Source: Candidatus Faecivivens stercoripullorum
Lineage (GTDB): Bacteria; Bacillota; Clostridia; Oscillospirales; Ruminococcaceae
NCBI GenBank assembly: GCA_018715285.1
Contig: DVLW01000016.1
Span: 1 to 6,115 of the forward strand
Reading direction: 5' to 3'
Length of the DNA stretch: 6,115 nucleotides
Positions 1 to 5,519 of this stretch are shown here, one piece after another. Every line of letters begins with the position of its first letter. The stretch's first letter is position 1. A program made the translations under genes and the position numbers. The notes under the pieces are model-generated. The model searched no databases, was not told the DNA's origin, and worked only from the letters and a program-made list of their open reading frames with translations.

Positions 1-94
1 TGAGGCTGCGTCTGTAGTCACCAAGCTGGACCCGGAGCTGTCGGTTGAAGATATGATTAAAAAAGGTTTGCAGAAGCTGGCTGGTCTCAGCTGA
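1..94 (+). CDS. ruvA: Holliday junction branch migration protein RuvA, C-terminal end (5' partial)
   Basis: Only the last 30 codons are present, read in frame from base 2 to a TGA at 92-94. The peptide starts EAASVVTKLDPELSVEDMIK and ends LQKLAGLS. This fits the small helical C-terminal domain (domain III) of RuvA, which contacts RuvB and regulates its ATPase; the pattern of a conserved acidic/Ala helix, then a 'sveemIk.aLk.L' helix at the very end, is typical. RuvA tetramers bind the four-way junction in the cytoplasm and recruit RuvB hexamers. The identification rests on this short tail plus the ruvB gene 22 bp downstream, the usual ruvA-ruvB order. The 5' end lies outside the window. Confidence 0.85.
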   Translation, partial: EAASVVTKLDPELSVEDMIKKGLQKLAGLS

Positions 95-102
95 CAGATA
101 GT

Positions 103-110
103 GGGGAGGA
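103..110 (+). promoter_or_regulatory. Ribosome binding site of ruvB (supports the GTG start)
   Basis: GGGGAGGA ends 6 bases before the GTG at 117-119, a near-ideal Shine-Dalgarno match and spacing. It supports the upstream GTG start. A second, weaker purine stretch (AGGAAG, 145-150) precedes the in-frame ATG at 156, so internal initiation cannot be excluded. Confidence 0.7.
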
Positions 111-116
111 ATCATT

Positions 117-1181
117 GTGTTTCAGTCACAATACCGACGGGATCAGGAAGAAGAGATGGATCTGGAAAACCGGATTACTGCCCCGGAATTTTCTCCCGAG
201 GATGTTGATACCGAGTTTTCGCTTCGTCCTAAGAACCTTTCGGAATACATCGGACAGGAAAAAGCAAAGGAAAACCTGTCTGTCTATATAGAAGCCGCCA
301 AAAAGCGCGGCGATGCTTTGGACCATGTGCTGCTGTATGGGCCTCCTGGTCTGGGTAAGACGACCTTGTCTCAGATTATCGCAAACGAGATGAACAGTAA
401 TCTCAAGATTACTTCCGGACCTGCGATTGAAAAACAGGGCGACCTGGCGGCACTGCTGACCAATCTGTCAGATGGAGATGTTCTGTTTATCGACGAGATT
501 CACCGGTTGTCCAAGCAGGTGGAAGAAGTTCTTTACCCTGCGATGGAAGACTTTGCACTGGATATTATCATCGGTAAAGGCCCGTCAGCCCGGTCGATTC
601 GTGTCAATCTGGCGCATTTTACACTGGTCGGTGCGACAACAAGGGCTGGTCAGCTGACTGCACCGCTTCGTGACCGTTTCGGCGTACTGCTGCGGCTGGA
701 ACTGTACCAGCCGGAAGAACTGTCTCAGATTATTCTGCGCAGTGCTGGAATATTGGGCGTTCCCTGTGAAGAGGAAGGTGCGCTTGAACTGGCACGTCGC
801 AGCCGCGGCACACCTCGTATTGCCAACCGGCTGCTGAGAAGGGTGCGTGACTTCGCGGAAATTCTCGGCAGTGGTGTCATTACCCGGGAAATTGTGCGGA
901 CAGCACTGGAACGGCTGGAAATTGATGAACTCGGGCTGGATAACCTTGACCGCCGGATGCTGCGGGCGATTATCGAGACCTATAACGGCGGACCGGTCGG
1001 TCTGGATACCCTGTCGGCAATGCTGGGAGAAGAGGCGGTAACCATTGAGGACGTCTATGAACCCTATCTGATGCAACTGGGATTTCTCAGCCGTACACCG
1101 CGCGGCCGCTGTGTAACCGAACGCGCTTACCGGCATTTGGGGATAGCCAGAGATGGGCAGCAGTATCTGCCCGGAAACTGA
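117..1181 (+). CDS. ruvB: Holliday junction branch migration DNA helicase RuvB
   Basis: RuvB is the hexameric AAA+ motor that, with RuvA, pumps DNA through Holliday junctions in recombinational repair. All key elements are visible in the 354-residue product: Walker A GPPGLGKT (75-82), Walker B with DEIH (126-129), sensor 1 GATTR (172-176), the arginine-finger segment PLRDRF (183-188), sensor 2 RGTPRIANRL (230-239), and a C-terminal winged-helix DNA-binding domain (about 275-345) with GGPVGLDTLS and TPRGR (327-331). The Walker A lysine (K81) and R187 are 106 residues apart, the same spacing I recall for E. coli K68 and R174. The GTG start is chosen for its strong ribosome binding site; it adds 13 residues before M14, whose downstream sequence (MDLENRI) looks like the usual start of clostridial RuvB, so the true start could be the ATG at 156. 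No lesion is seen. Confidence 0.98.
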   Translation: MFQSQYRRDQEEEMDLENRITAPEFSPEDVDTEFSLRPKNLSEYIGQEKAKENLSVYIEAAKKRGDALDHVLLYGPPGLGKTTLSQIIANEMNSNLKITSGPAIEKQGDLAALLTNLSDGDVLFIDEIHRLSKQVEEVLYPAMEDFALDIIIGKGPSARSIRVNLAHFTLVGATTRAGQLTAPLRDRFGVLLRLELYQPEELSQIILRSAGILGVPCEEEGALELARRSRGTPRIANRLLRRVRDFAEILGSGVITREIVRTALERLEIDELGLDNLDRRMLRAIIETYNGGPVGLDTLSAMLGEEAVTIEDVYEPYLMQLGFLSRTPRGRCVTERAYRHLGIARDGQQYLPGN

Positions 1182-1197
1182 TACAGATTTGTTTATT

Positions 1198-1206
1198 AAG
1201 GAAGGA
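1198..1206 (+). promoter_or_regulatory. Ribosome binding site of the methyltransferase gene
   Basis: AAGGAAGGA lies 8 bases before the ATG at 1215 in the 33-bp gap after ruvB. No terminator-like hairpin or convincing promoter is seen in that gap, so the gene is probably co-transcribed with ruvAB. Confidence 0.6.
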
Positions 1207-1214
1207 TAGAAAAG

Positions 1215-2096
1215 ATGAGAGCGGCCACCAACTGGCATGACTATGAATTGATCGATACTACTTCCGGTGAAAAACTGGAACGTTGGAAAAATATTACCCT
1301 GATTCGTCCCGATCCCCAGATTATCTGGAAAACCGGGAAAAACAGTCCCGGATGGAATCGGGCTGACGCACATTATCACCGCTCAAGAACCGGCGGCGGA
1401 CATTGGGAGTATGTGCATAAACTGCCGGAAAGCTGGAAGATTTCTTATGGTGACCTTACCTTTAAGATTTCACCGACTGGCTTTAAGCATACAGGACTGT
1501 TCCCTGAACAGGCGGTCAACTGGGATTTGTTTATCAAGCTGATTCGTGAAGCTGGCAGACCGATTTCCGTTTTGAACCTGTTTGCCTATACCGGCGGTGC
1601 AACGCTTGCTTGTCTCAGTGCCGGTGCCAGTGTCTGTCACGTGGATGCATCCCGTGGAATGGTTCAGTGGGCAAAAGAAAATGCGATGCTTTCCGGATTG
1701 GCTGACCGTCCGGTGCGCTGGATTGTAGATGACTGCGAGAAGTTTATCCAGCGTGAAATCCGCAGGGGACACCATTATGACGCAATCATTATGGACCCGC
1801 CTTCCTATGGACGCGGCCCGAATGGTGAAGTCTGGCAGCTGGAGGAAAAGGTCTATGATCTGGTCAACCTCTGCTGCGGTGTATTGACAGATAATCCGTT
1901 GTTTGTTGCGCTCAGTTCGTATAATACCGGACTGTCGGCGTCGGTTATGGCCTATCTTTTGGGCGTAACGGTCGGTGCACAAAATGGGGGAAAGGTGATG
2001 GCGGACGAAATCGGGCTTCCGGTTACGGCAAGCGGACAGGTTTTGCCCTGCGGTTCGGTCGCTGTCTGGTCTAAAGAAGATATTGAAAATATGTAA
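1215..2096 (+). CDS. Class I SAM-dependent methyltransferase (RlmI/RlmK-related, substrate unknown)
   Basis: A 293-residue Rossmann-fold methyltransferase. It shows a GFKHTGLFPEQAVNWD segment (89-104) matching the 'G.KTGfFlDQR' region of the RlmI/RlmK group, motif I NLFAYTGGATLACLSAGA (121-138) for SAM binding, the acidic motif II residue D144 in HVDASRGM, an acidic motif III pair D172-D173, and motif IV DPPSY (194-198). This is the COG1092-like family (Methyltrans_SAM domain). It lacks the N-terminal PUA RNA-binding domain of E. coli RlmI; residues 1-80 instead form a short Trp/Arg-rich region. Where RlmI carries its catalytic Cys (a 'TFSCS' strand), this protein reads VALSSYNTG (231-239), so C5-cytosine chemistry is doubtful. 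Transfer of methyl from SAM, probably to RNA, is an inference. It sits between ruvB (33-bp gap) and the ECF genes; its stop codon is inside a hairpin. Confidence 0.9.
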   Translation: MRAATNWHDYELIDTTSGEKLERWKNITLIRPDPQIIWKTGKNSPGWNRADAHYHRSRTGGGHWEYVHKLPESWKISYGDLTFKISPTGFKHTGLFPEQAVNWDLFIKLIREAGRPISVLNLFAYTGGATLACLSAGASVCHVDASRGMVQWAKENAMLSGLADRPVRWIVDDCEKFIQREIRRGHHYDAIIMDPPSYGRGPNGEVWQLEEKVYDLVNLCCGVLTDNPLFVALSSYNTGLSASVMAYLLGVTVGAQNGGKVMADEIGLPVTASGQVLPCGSVAVWSKEDIENM

Positions 2097-2122
2097 AGCA
2101 GATATGCTTTACACTTGTTTTT
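2092..2122 (+). terminator. Possible weak intrinsic terminator or attenuator hairpin before ecfA1
   Basis: A perfect 9-bp inverted repeat, TGTAAAGCA (2092-2100) and TGCTTTACA (2105-2113), encloses a GATA loop. It is followed by CTTGTTTTT (2114-2122), giving the stem-plus-T-tract layout of a Rho-independent terminator. Only 3 of the 9 pairs are G-C, so termination would be weak. It contains the TAA stop of the methyltransferase gene (2094-2096) and ends directly before the ecfA1 ribosome binding site. The 22-bp palindrome could instead be a protein-binding operator or a translation-related structure. Confidence 0.45.
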
Positions 2123-2130
2123 GAGGGTGA
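2123..2130 (+). promoter_or_regulatory. Ribosome binding site of ecfA1
   Basis: GAGGGTGA ends 4 bases before the ATG at 2135. It begins immediately after the T-tract of the upstream hairpin, leaving no room for a separate promoter between hairpin and start. Confidence 0.55.
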
Positions 2131-2134
2131 TCGA

Positions 2135-3007
2135 ATGGGAGAAGAGAAGGAAATCCGGGTCTCCGGGCTGGAATTTGCCTATCCCGGTGAAGAACCGGGA
2201 ATGCCGGGACATATCGTGCTGAAGGGTCTGGATTTGCAGATACCCAGAGGACAGTTTGTCGCGGTTTTGGGGCATAACGGCTCCGGAAAATCGACATTGG
2301 CCAAACATTTCAATGCTATTTTGCTTCCGACTTCCGGTGATGTGGTTGTCTGCGGGATCAATACCAAAGACGAAGAACGGCTGTTTGACATCCGTCAGCA
2401 GGTCGGGATGGTCTTTCAGAACCCGGACAACCAGATCGTTGCAACGATTGTGGAAGAAGATGTCGCCTTTGCTCTGGAGAATCTGGGAGTTGAGCCGTCA
2501 GAAATCCGTCGCAGGGTAGATGAGGCGCTCAAAGAGGTTGACATGTACCAATACCGGGAGCACGCTCCGCATCAGCTTTCCGGCGGACAGAAGCAGCGTG
2601 TTGCAATTGCCGGTATACTGGCAATGCGGCCTGATTTTATCGTTCTGGATGAACCGACCGCGATGCTTGACCCGCGTGGACGCAGTGAAGTTTTGCGCAC
2701 CATCCGGGAACTGAACCGGGATTATCATACTACGGTAGTACTGATTACCCATTATATGGACGAAGCGGTTCAGGCGGAACGGGTTGTTGTGGTTGACAGC
2801 GGAAAAATTCTGCGGGACGGTACACCGAGAGAGGTATTCACTGAGGTGGAACTGCTCAAGAGTGTCGGACTGGATGTGCCGCAGGTGACCGAACTGGTGT
2901 ATGAACTGCGTCAGGCGGGAATTGATCTGCCGCAGGATATCCTGACAGAGGATGAATGTTATCAGGCACTGAAAGAGCTGTTGACTGCTTCGGCAAATAA
3001 ACGATAG
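2135..3007 (+). CDS. ecfA1: Energy-coupling factor transporter ATPase EcfA1 (CbiO-type)
   Basis: One of the two cytoplasmic ATPases that power ECF importers of vitamins and metal ions. In the 290-residue protein: A-loop Tyr16 (LEFAYPG), Walker A GHNGSGKST (46-54), Q-loop VFQNPDNQ (93-100, Q95), ABC signature LSGGQKQR (148-155), Walker B IVLDEP (169-174) with D172 and catalytic E173, D-loop TAMLDPRG (175-182), and switch His206 (ITHYMD). The TAMLDPRG D-loop and NPDNQIVATIVEEDVAF region are the A1 pattern, opposed to the A2 form in the next gene. After the nucleotide-binding domain (to about residue 220) comes the short C-terminal extension with VPQVT that is shared with EcfA2; in this family the tail helps the ATPases pair. 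An 11-bp gap separates it from ecfA2, so the two are co-transcribed. Confidence 0.96.
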   Translation: MGEEKEIRVSGLEFAYPGEEPGMPGHIVLKGLDLQIPRGQFVAVLGHNGSGKSTLAKHFNAILLPTSGDVVVCGINTKDEERLFDIRQQVGMVFQNPDNQIVATIVEEDVAFALENLGVEPSEIRRRVDEALKEVDMYQYREHAPHQLSGGQKQRVAIAGILAMRPDFIVLDEPTAMLDPRGRSEVLRTIRELNRDYHTTVVLITHYMDEAVQAERVVVVDSGKILRDGTPREVFTEVELLKSVGLDVPQVTELVYELRQAGIDLPQDILTEDECYQALKELLTASANKR

Positions 3008-3014
3008 AGGAAGG
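3007..3014 (+). promoter_or_regulatory. Ribosome binding site of ecfA2 (supports a TTG start)
   Basis: GAGGAAGG starts on the last base of the ecfA1 stop codon and ends 4 bases before the TTG at 3019-3021. A second in-frame TTG at 3025 lies 10 bases from the GGAAGG part and would remove only two residues. There is no in-frame ATG or GTG at this end that keeps the conserved 'STEHLTYTYSPG' strand. Confidence 0.6.
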
Positions 3015-3018
3015 CGGA

Positions 3019-3888
3019 TTGGGATTGGTTATTTCCACAGAGCATTTGACCTATACCTATAGTCCGGGGACGCCGTTTGAAAAGGTGGCTGTCAACGATG
3101 TCTCACTGACGATTGGAAGCGGTGAGATGGTTGGCGTCATCGGGCATACCGGCTCGGGAAAATCGACGTTGATTCAGCATCTGAATGGACTGCTCAAACC
3201 GACTTCCGGCAGGATTTTGCTGGATGGACGGGATATCTGGGGCGAAGGAATGAAGATACGGGATGTCCGGTTTAATGTCGGACTGGTCTTTCAGTACCCG
3301 GAGTACCAGCTGTTTGAAGAGACGGTATATAAAGATATTGCGTTTGGTCCTAGAAATATGGGGCTGGATGATAAGGAAATTGATAAGCGGGTGCATGAAG
3401 CGGCAGAGTTTGCCGGGCTTTCACCGGAACTGCTGGACAAAAGCCCGTTTGAGCTTTCCGGCGGCCAGAAGCGGCGTGCGGCGATTGCCGGCGTAATCGC
3501 GATGGAACCGAAGATTCTGATTCTGGACGAGCCTGCGGCAGGTCTTGACCCGCGAGGACGCAACCGGATTCTGAACCAGATCAGGGAGTACCATGCTTTT
3601 ACCGGGAATACCGTCTTGCTGGTATCCCACAGTATGGAGGATGTCGCAAACTTTGCGGATAAGATTCTGGTTATGAGCAATGCAAAGGTTTTTGCGTACG
3701 ATACGGTGGAAAATGTCTTTGCCCGCAGTGAGGAACTGCGGCAGATTGGTCTGTCGGTTCCGCAGGTGACCAATGTTTTCCACAGACTGGTGGCAGACGG
3801 TCTGGACGTACCAAAAAATGTCTATACGGTCGGTTACGCTAAAAAGAAACTGCTGGGAATTTTGCAGGGTGGGGAGGACAGCGAATGA
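3019..3888 (+). CDS. ecfA2: Energy-coupling factor transporter ATPase EcfA2 (CbiO-type)
   Basis: The second ATPase of the ECF motor; it pairs with EcfA1 and docks under EcfT. In the 289-residue product: A-loop region TYTYSPGTPFE (11-21), the typical EcfA2 opening; Walker A GHTGSGKST (42-50); Q-loop VFQYPEYQLFEETV (90-103, Q92); signature LSGGQKRR (146-153); Walker B ILILDEP (166-172) with D170 and catalytic E171; D-loop AAGLDPRG (173-180); and switch His204 (VSHSMED). The YPEYQLFEETV segment and AAGLDPRG separate it from EcfA1. The C-terminal tail repeats the VPQVT element (about 250-254). All catalytic residues are intact, so both ATP sites should be usable. The start is TTG. The TGA stop overlaps the ATG of ecfT (ATGA, 3885-3888), which implies translational coupling of the ATPase and membrane subunits. 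Confidence 0.96.
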   Translation: MGLVISTEHLTYTYSPGTPFEKVAVNDVSLTIGSGEMVGVIGHTGSGKSTLIQHLNGLLKPTSGRILLDGRDIWGEGMKIRDVRFNVGLVFQYPEYQLFEETVYKDIAFGPRNMGLDDKEIDKRVHEAAEFAGLSPELLDKSPFELSGGQKRRAAIAGVIAMEPKILILDEPAAGLDPRGRNRILNQIREYHAFTGNTVLLVSHSMEDVANFADKILVMSNAKVFAYDTVENVFARSEELRQIGLSVPQVTNVFHRLVADGLDVPKNVYTVGYAKKKLLGILQGGEDSE

Positions 3889-4712
3889 TCAGAGATATTA
3901 CGATTGGTCAGTATTTCCCGGGACATTCTCCTGTCCACCGAATGGACCCCAGAATGAAACTGATTCTGACAATCTTTTATATTGTCGTGCTGTTTTTTGT
4001 GTCCAACCCGTTTGGATTTATTCCGGCAATCTTTTTCCTTGTATGCAGCTATCGGATTGCGCGGATTCCGGTGAAGATGATTGCAAAAAGCATCAAGCCG
4101 ATTCTGCCAATTATTATCTTTACCGGTATTTTGAATCTGCTGTTTATCAGCGGTGAGTCGGTTATCTTTACACTTGGTCCTGTTCATGTCTCCTGGCAGG
4201 GTATCTACACTTCGGTGAAGATGGCGCTGCGTTTGATTCTGCTGATCGCAGGAACATCGCTGATGACCTATACAACCTCTCCGATTGCACTGACCGATGC
4301 AATTGAGCAGCTGCTTTCGCCTTTGAAAGTCGTGCATTTCCCGGCGCATGAGCTGGCAATGATGATGTCGATTGCGCTGCGGTTTATTCCGACACTTGTT
4401 GAAGAAACCGACAAGATCATGTCTGCACAGAAAGCACGCGGCGCGGATATGGAAAGCGGCGGATTGATTCAGCGGGCAAAATCGCTGATTCCGGTTATGA
4501 TACCGCTGTTTATCTCCGCCTTCCGGAGAGCTGAGGAACTTGCACTGGCAATGGAATGCAGATGCTACCATGGCGGTGAGGGAAGAACCCGGATGAAACA
4601 GCTCCGGTATACCCGGCTGGATTTTACGGCACTTGGAATTTCAATCCTGCTGCTGGTGGTGATTATCGTTTTGAACCTGATTCCGATGCCGTTTCTCAGT
4701 TGGCTGATCTAA
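3885..4712 (+). CDS. ecfT: Energy-coupling factor transporter transmembrane protein EcfT
   Basis: The membrane scaffold that links the EcfA1/EcfA2 pair to exchangeable S components. The 275-residue protein starts with the family's IGQYFPGHSPVHRMDPRMKL (7-26) and has hydrophobic segments near 26-57 (probably two helices), 70-90, 112-131 and 247-267. The long cytoplasmic coupling region between the last segments holds LRFIPTLVEETDKIMSAQKA followed by R-G (165-186), giving the first Ala-Arg-Gly motif at 184-186, and AMECRCYHGGEGRT (222-235), where the second motif usually lies. In family structures these two helices contact the ATPases. The second motif reads C225-R226-C227 rather than A-R-G; the arginine is kept. 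The start is the ATG overlapping the ecfA2 stop; GGGTGGGGAGGA at 3868-3879 within ecfA2 is its ribosome binding site. No S-component gene is in the window. Confidence 0.95.
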   Translation: MIRDITIGQYFPGHSPVHRMDPRMKLILTIFYIVVLFFVSNPFGFIPAIFFLVCSYRIARIPVKMIAKSIKPILPIIIFTGILNLLFISGESVIFTLGPVHVSWQGIYTSVKMALRLILLIAGTSLMTYTTSPIALTDAIEQLLSPLKVVHFPAHELAMMMSIALRFIPTLVEETDKIMSAQKARGADMESGGLIQRAKSLIPVMIPLFISAFRRAEELALAMECRCYHGGEGRTRMKQLRYTRLDFTALGISILLLVVIIVLNLIPMPFLSWLI

Positions 4713-4718
4713 GGAGGG
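4711..4718 (+). promoter_or_regulatory. Ribosome binding site of truA (decides a TTG start)
   Basis: AAGGAGGG is a near-perfect Shine-Dalgarno sequence ending 6 bases before the TTG at 4725-4727. It uses the last two bases of the ecfT stop codon (TAA, 4710-4712). The next in-frame ATG would be far inside conserved TruA sequence, so TTG is the start. Confidence 0.75.
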
Positions 4719-4724
4719 ATTTGG

Positions 4725-5519
4725 TTGCGCAGGCTGCTGTTTGAGGCAGCATACCAGGGGACCCGCTATCACGGCTATCAGGTACAGAAAAATGCCGTGA
4801 CAGTTGCGGGAACCATTCAGGATGCTGTTGAAAAGGTATGGGGCTGCCGGGAGGGTATCACCGGTTGTTCCCGTACCGATACAGGCGTCCACGCACGCCA
4901 GTTCTTTTTTCATATGGATACCCATCATACTATTCCGACAGATGCGGCAGTCCGGGCACTGAATGTTAATCTGCCCGGTGATATTGCGATATTATCCTGT
5001 CGGGAGGTAGCGCCAGATTTTCATGCCCGGTATAATGTCTGTTATAAGGAATATACCTATCAGATCTGGAACAGTGCGGTGAAGAATCCTTTTCTGGATG
5101 GCCTGGCAATGCACCACAAATATCCGCTCGATGTTGAGCGGATGCACACCTGTGGACAGGAGTTTGTCGGGACGCATGATTTCAGAGGTTTTTGCAGTAC
5201 CGGCAGCAAGGCAAAACCAACCGCTATGGATGGCGGAGAATCCACCATCCGCACTATATACAGTTTTGAGGTAGAGCGGCAGGGCGATATGGTTTTGCTG
5301 CGGGTATGCGGAAACGGCTTTTTGTACAATATGGTACGGATTATGGTCGGAACGCTGCTGATGTCAGGCCCTTATCAGCTCAAGCCGGGAGACCTGACTG
5401 CGATTTTAGCGGGAGGCAACCGGGCAGATGCCGGTATTACCGCTCCGGCTGCCGGTCTTTATCTGACGAAAGTATCTTATCTTCCTTTTGAAGGAAAGGG
5501 TGGTGGTCCAAACGGCTAA
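4725..5519 (+). CDS. truA: tRNA pseudouridine(38-40) synthase TruA
   Basis: TruA isomerises uridines 38-40 in the anticodon arm of many tRNAs. The 264-residue product has the N-terminal strand RRLLFEAAYQGTRYHGYQ (2-19), the catalytic-loop motif GCSRTDTGVHA (47-57) with nucleophile D52, FHARYNVCYKEYTY (98-111) with the conserved tyrosine/arginine region, GTHDFRGFC (148-156), GNGFLYNMVRIMVG (195-208) and the C-terminal TAPAAGLYL (238-246). Length is normal. Two small departures: GCSRTDTG instead of the commoner GAGRTDAG around the catalytic Asp, and a modest insertion KAKPTAMDGGES (161-172) between the GTHDF block and TIRTI. Firmicutes commonly place truA directly after ecfT, as here, with a 12-bp gap. 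The 3' end overlaps the next gene by 17 bp. Confidence 0.97.
   Translation: MRRLLFEAAYQGTRYHGYQVQKNAVTVAGTIQDAVEKVWGCREGITGCSRTDTGVHARQFFFHMDTHHTIPTDAAVRALNVNLPGDIAILSCREVAPDFHARYNVCYKEYTYQIWNSAVKNPFLDGLAMHHKYPLDVERMHTCGQEFVGTHDFRGFCSTGSKAKPTAMDGGESTIRTIYSFEVERQGDMVLLRVCGNGFLYNMVRIMVGTLLMSGPYQLKPGDLTAILAGGNRADAGITAPAAGLYLTKVSYLPFEGKGGGPNG
5482..5499 (+). promoter_or_regulatory. Ribosome binding site of the DUF5711-like gene, within a small hairpin
   Basis: The purine run AAGGAAAGG (5491-5499) precedes the GTG start at 5503. Its first six bases, AAGGAA (5491-5496), are a perfect complement of TTCCTT (5482-5487), with a TTG loop between. The fold would cover the ribosome binding site until ribosomes finishing truA open it. 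The 6-bp stem has only two G-C pairs, so its effect is uncertain. Confidence 0.4.

Noticed and set aside
585..1379. Long open frame on the minus strand (264 codons) across the ruvB end and the methyltransferase start
   Set aside because: It lies opposite two well-supported genes, has no recognisable domain and no good ribosome binding site, and spans their junction; it is a by-product of codon bias on the + strand.
2083..2113. Possible promoter for ecfA1 (TTGAAA at 2083-2088 as -35)
   Set aside because: The only TATA-like candidate (TATGCT, 2103-2108) is 14 bases away, too short, and the correctly spaced hexamer (GCTTTA) is a poor -10; the region is better described as a hairpin.
2135..3888. 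ecfA1 and ecfA2 as a recent tandem duplication
   Set aside because: They share ABC motifs and the VPQVT tail, but differ throughout in the way known EcfA1 and EcfA2 paralogues do, so the duplication is ancient and family-wide.
3773..4156. Plus-strand open frame (127 codons) over the ecfA2-ecfT junction
   Set aside because: It is out of frame with both real genes, is Trp/Cys-rich and has no family resemblance.
4503..4537. Short inverted repeat (CTCCG / CGGAG) inside ecfT
   Set aside because: A 5-bp stem inside a coding region with no T-tract and no nearby gene boundary; expected by chance.
3834..4571. Minus-strand open frame (245 codons) opposite ecfT
   Set aside because: Rich in His, Gln, Asn, Cys and Arg, the composition expected when a hydrophobic membrane protein gene is read backwards; ecfT on the + strand has full family motifs.
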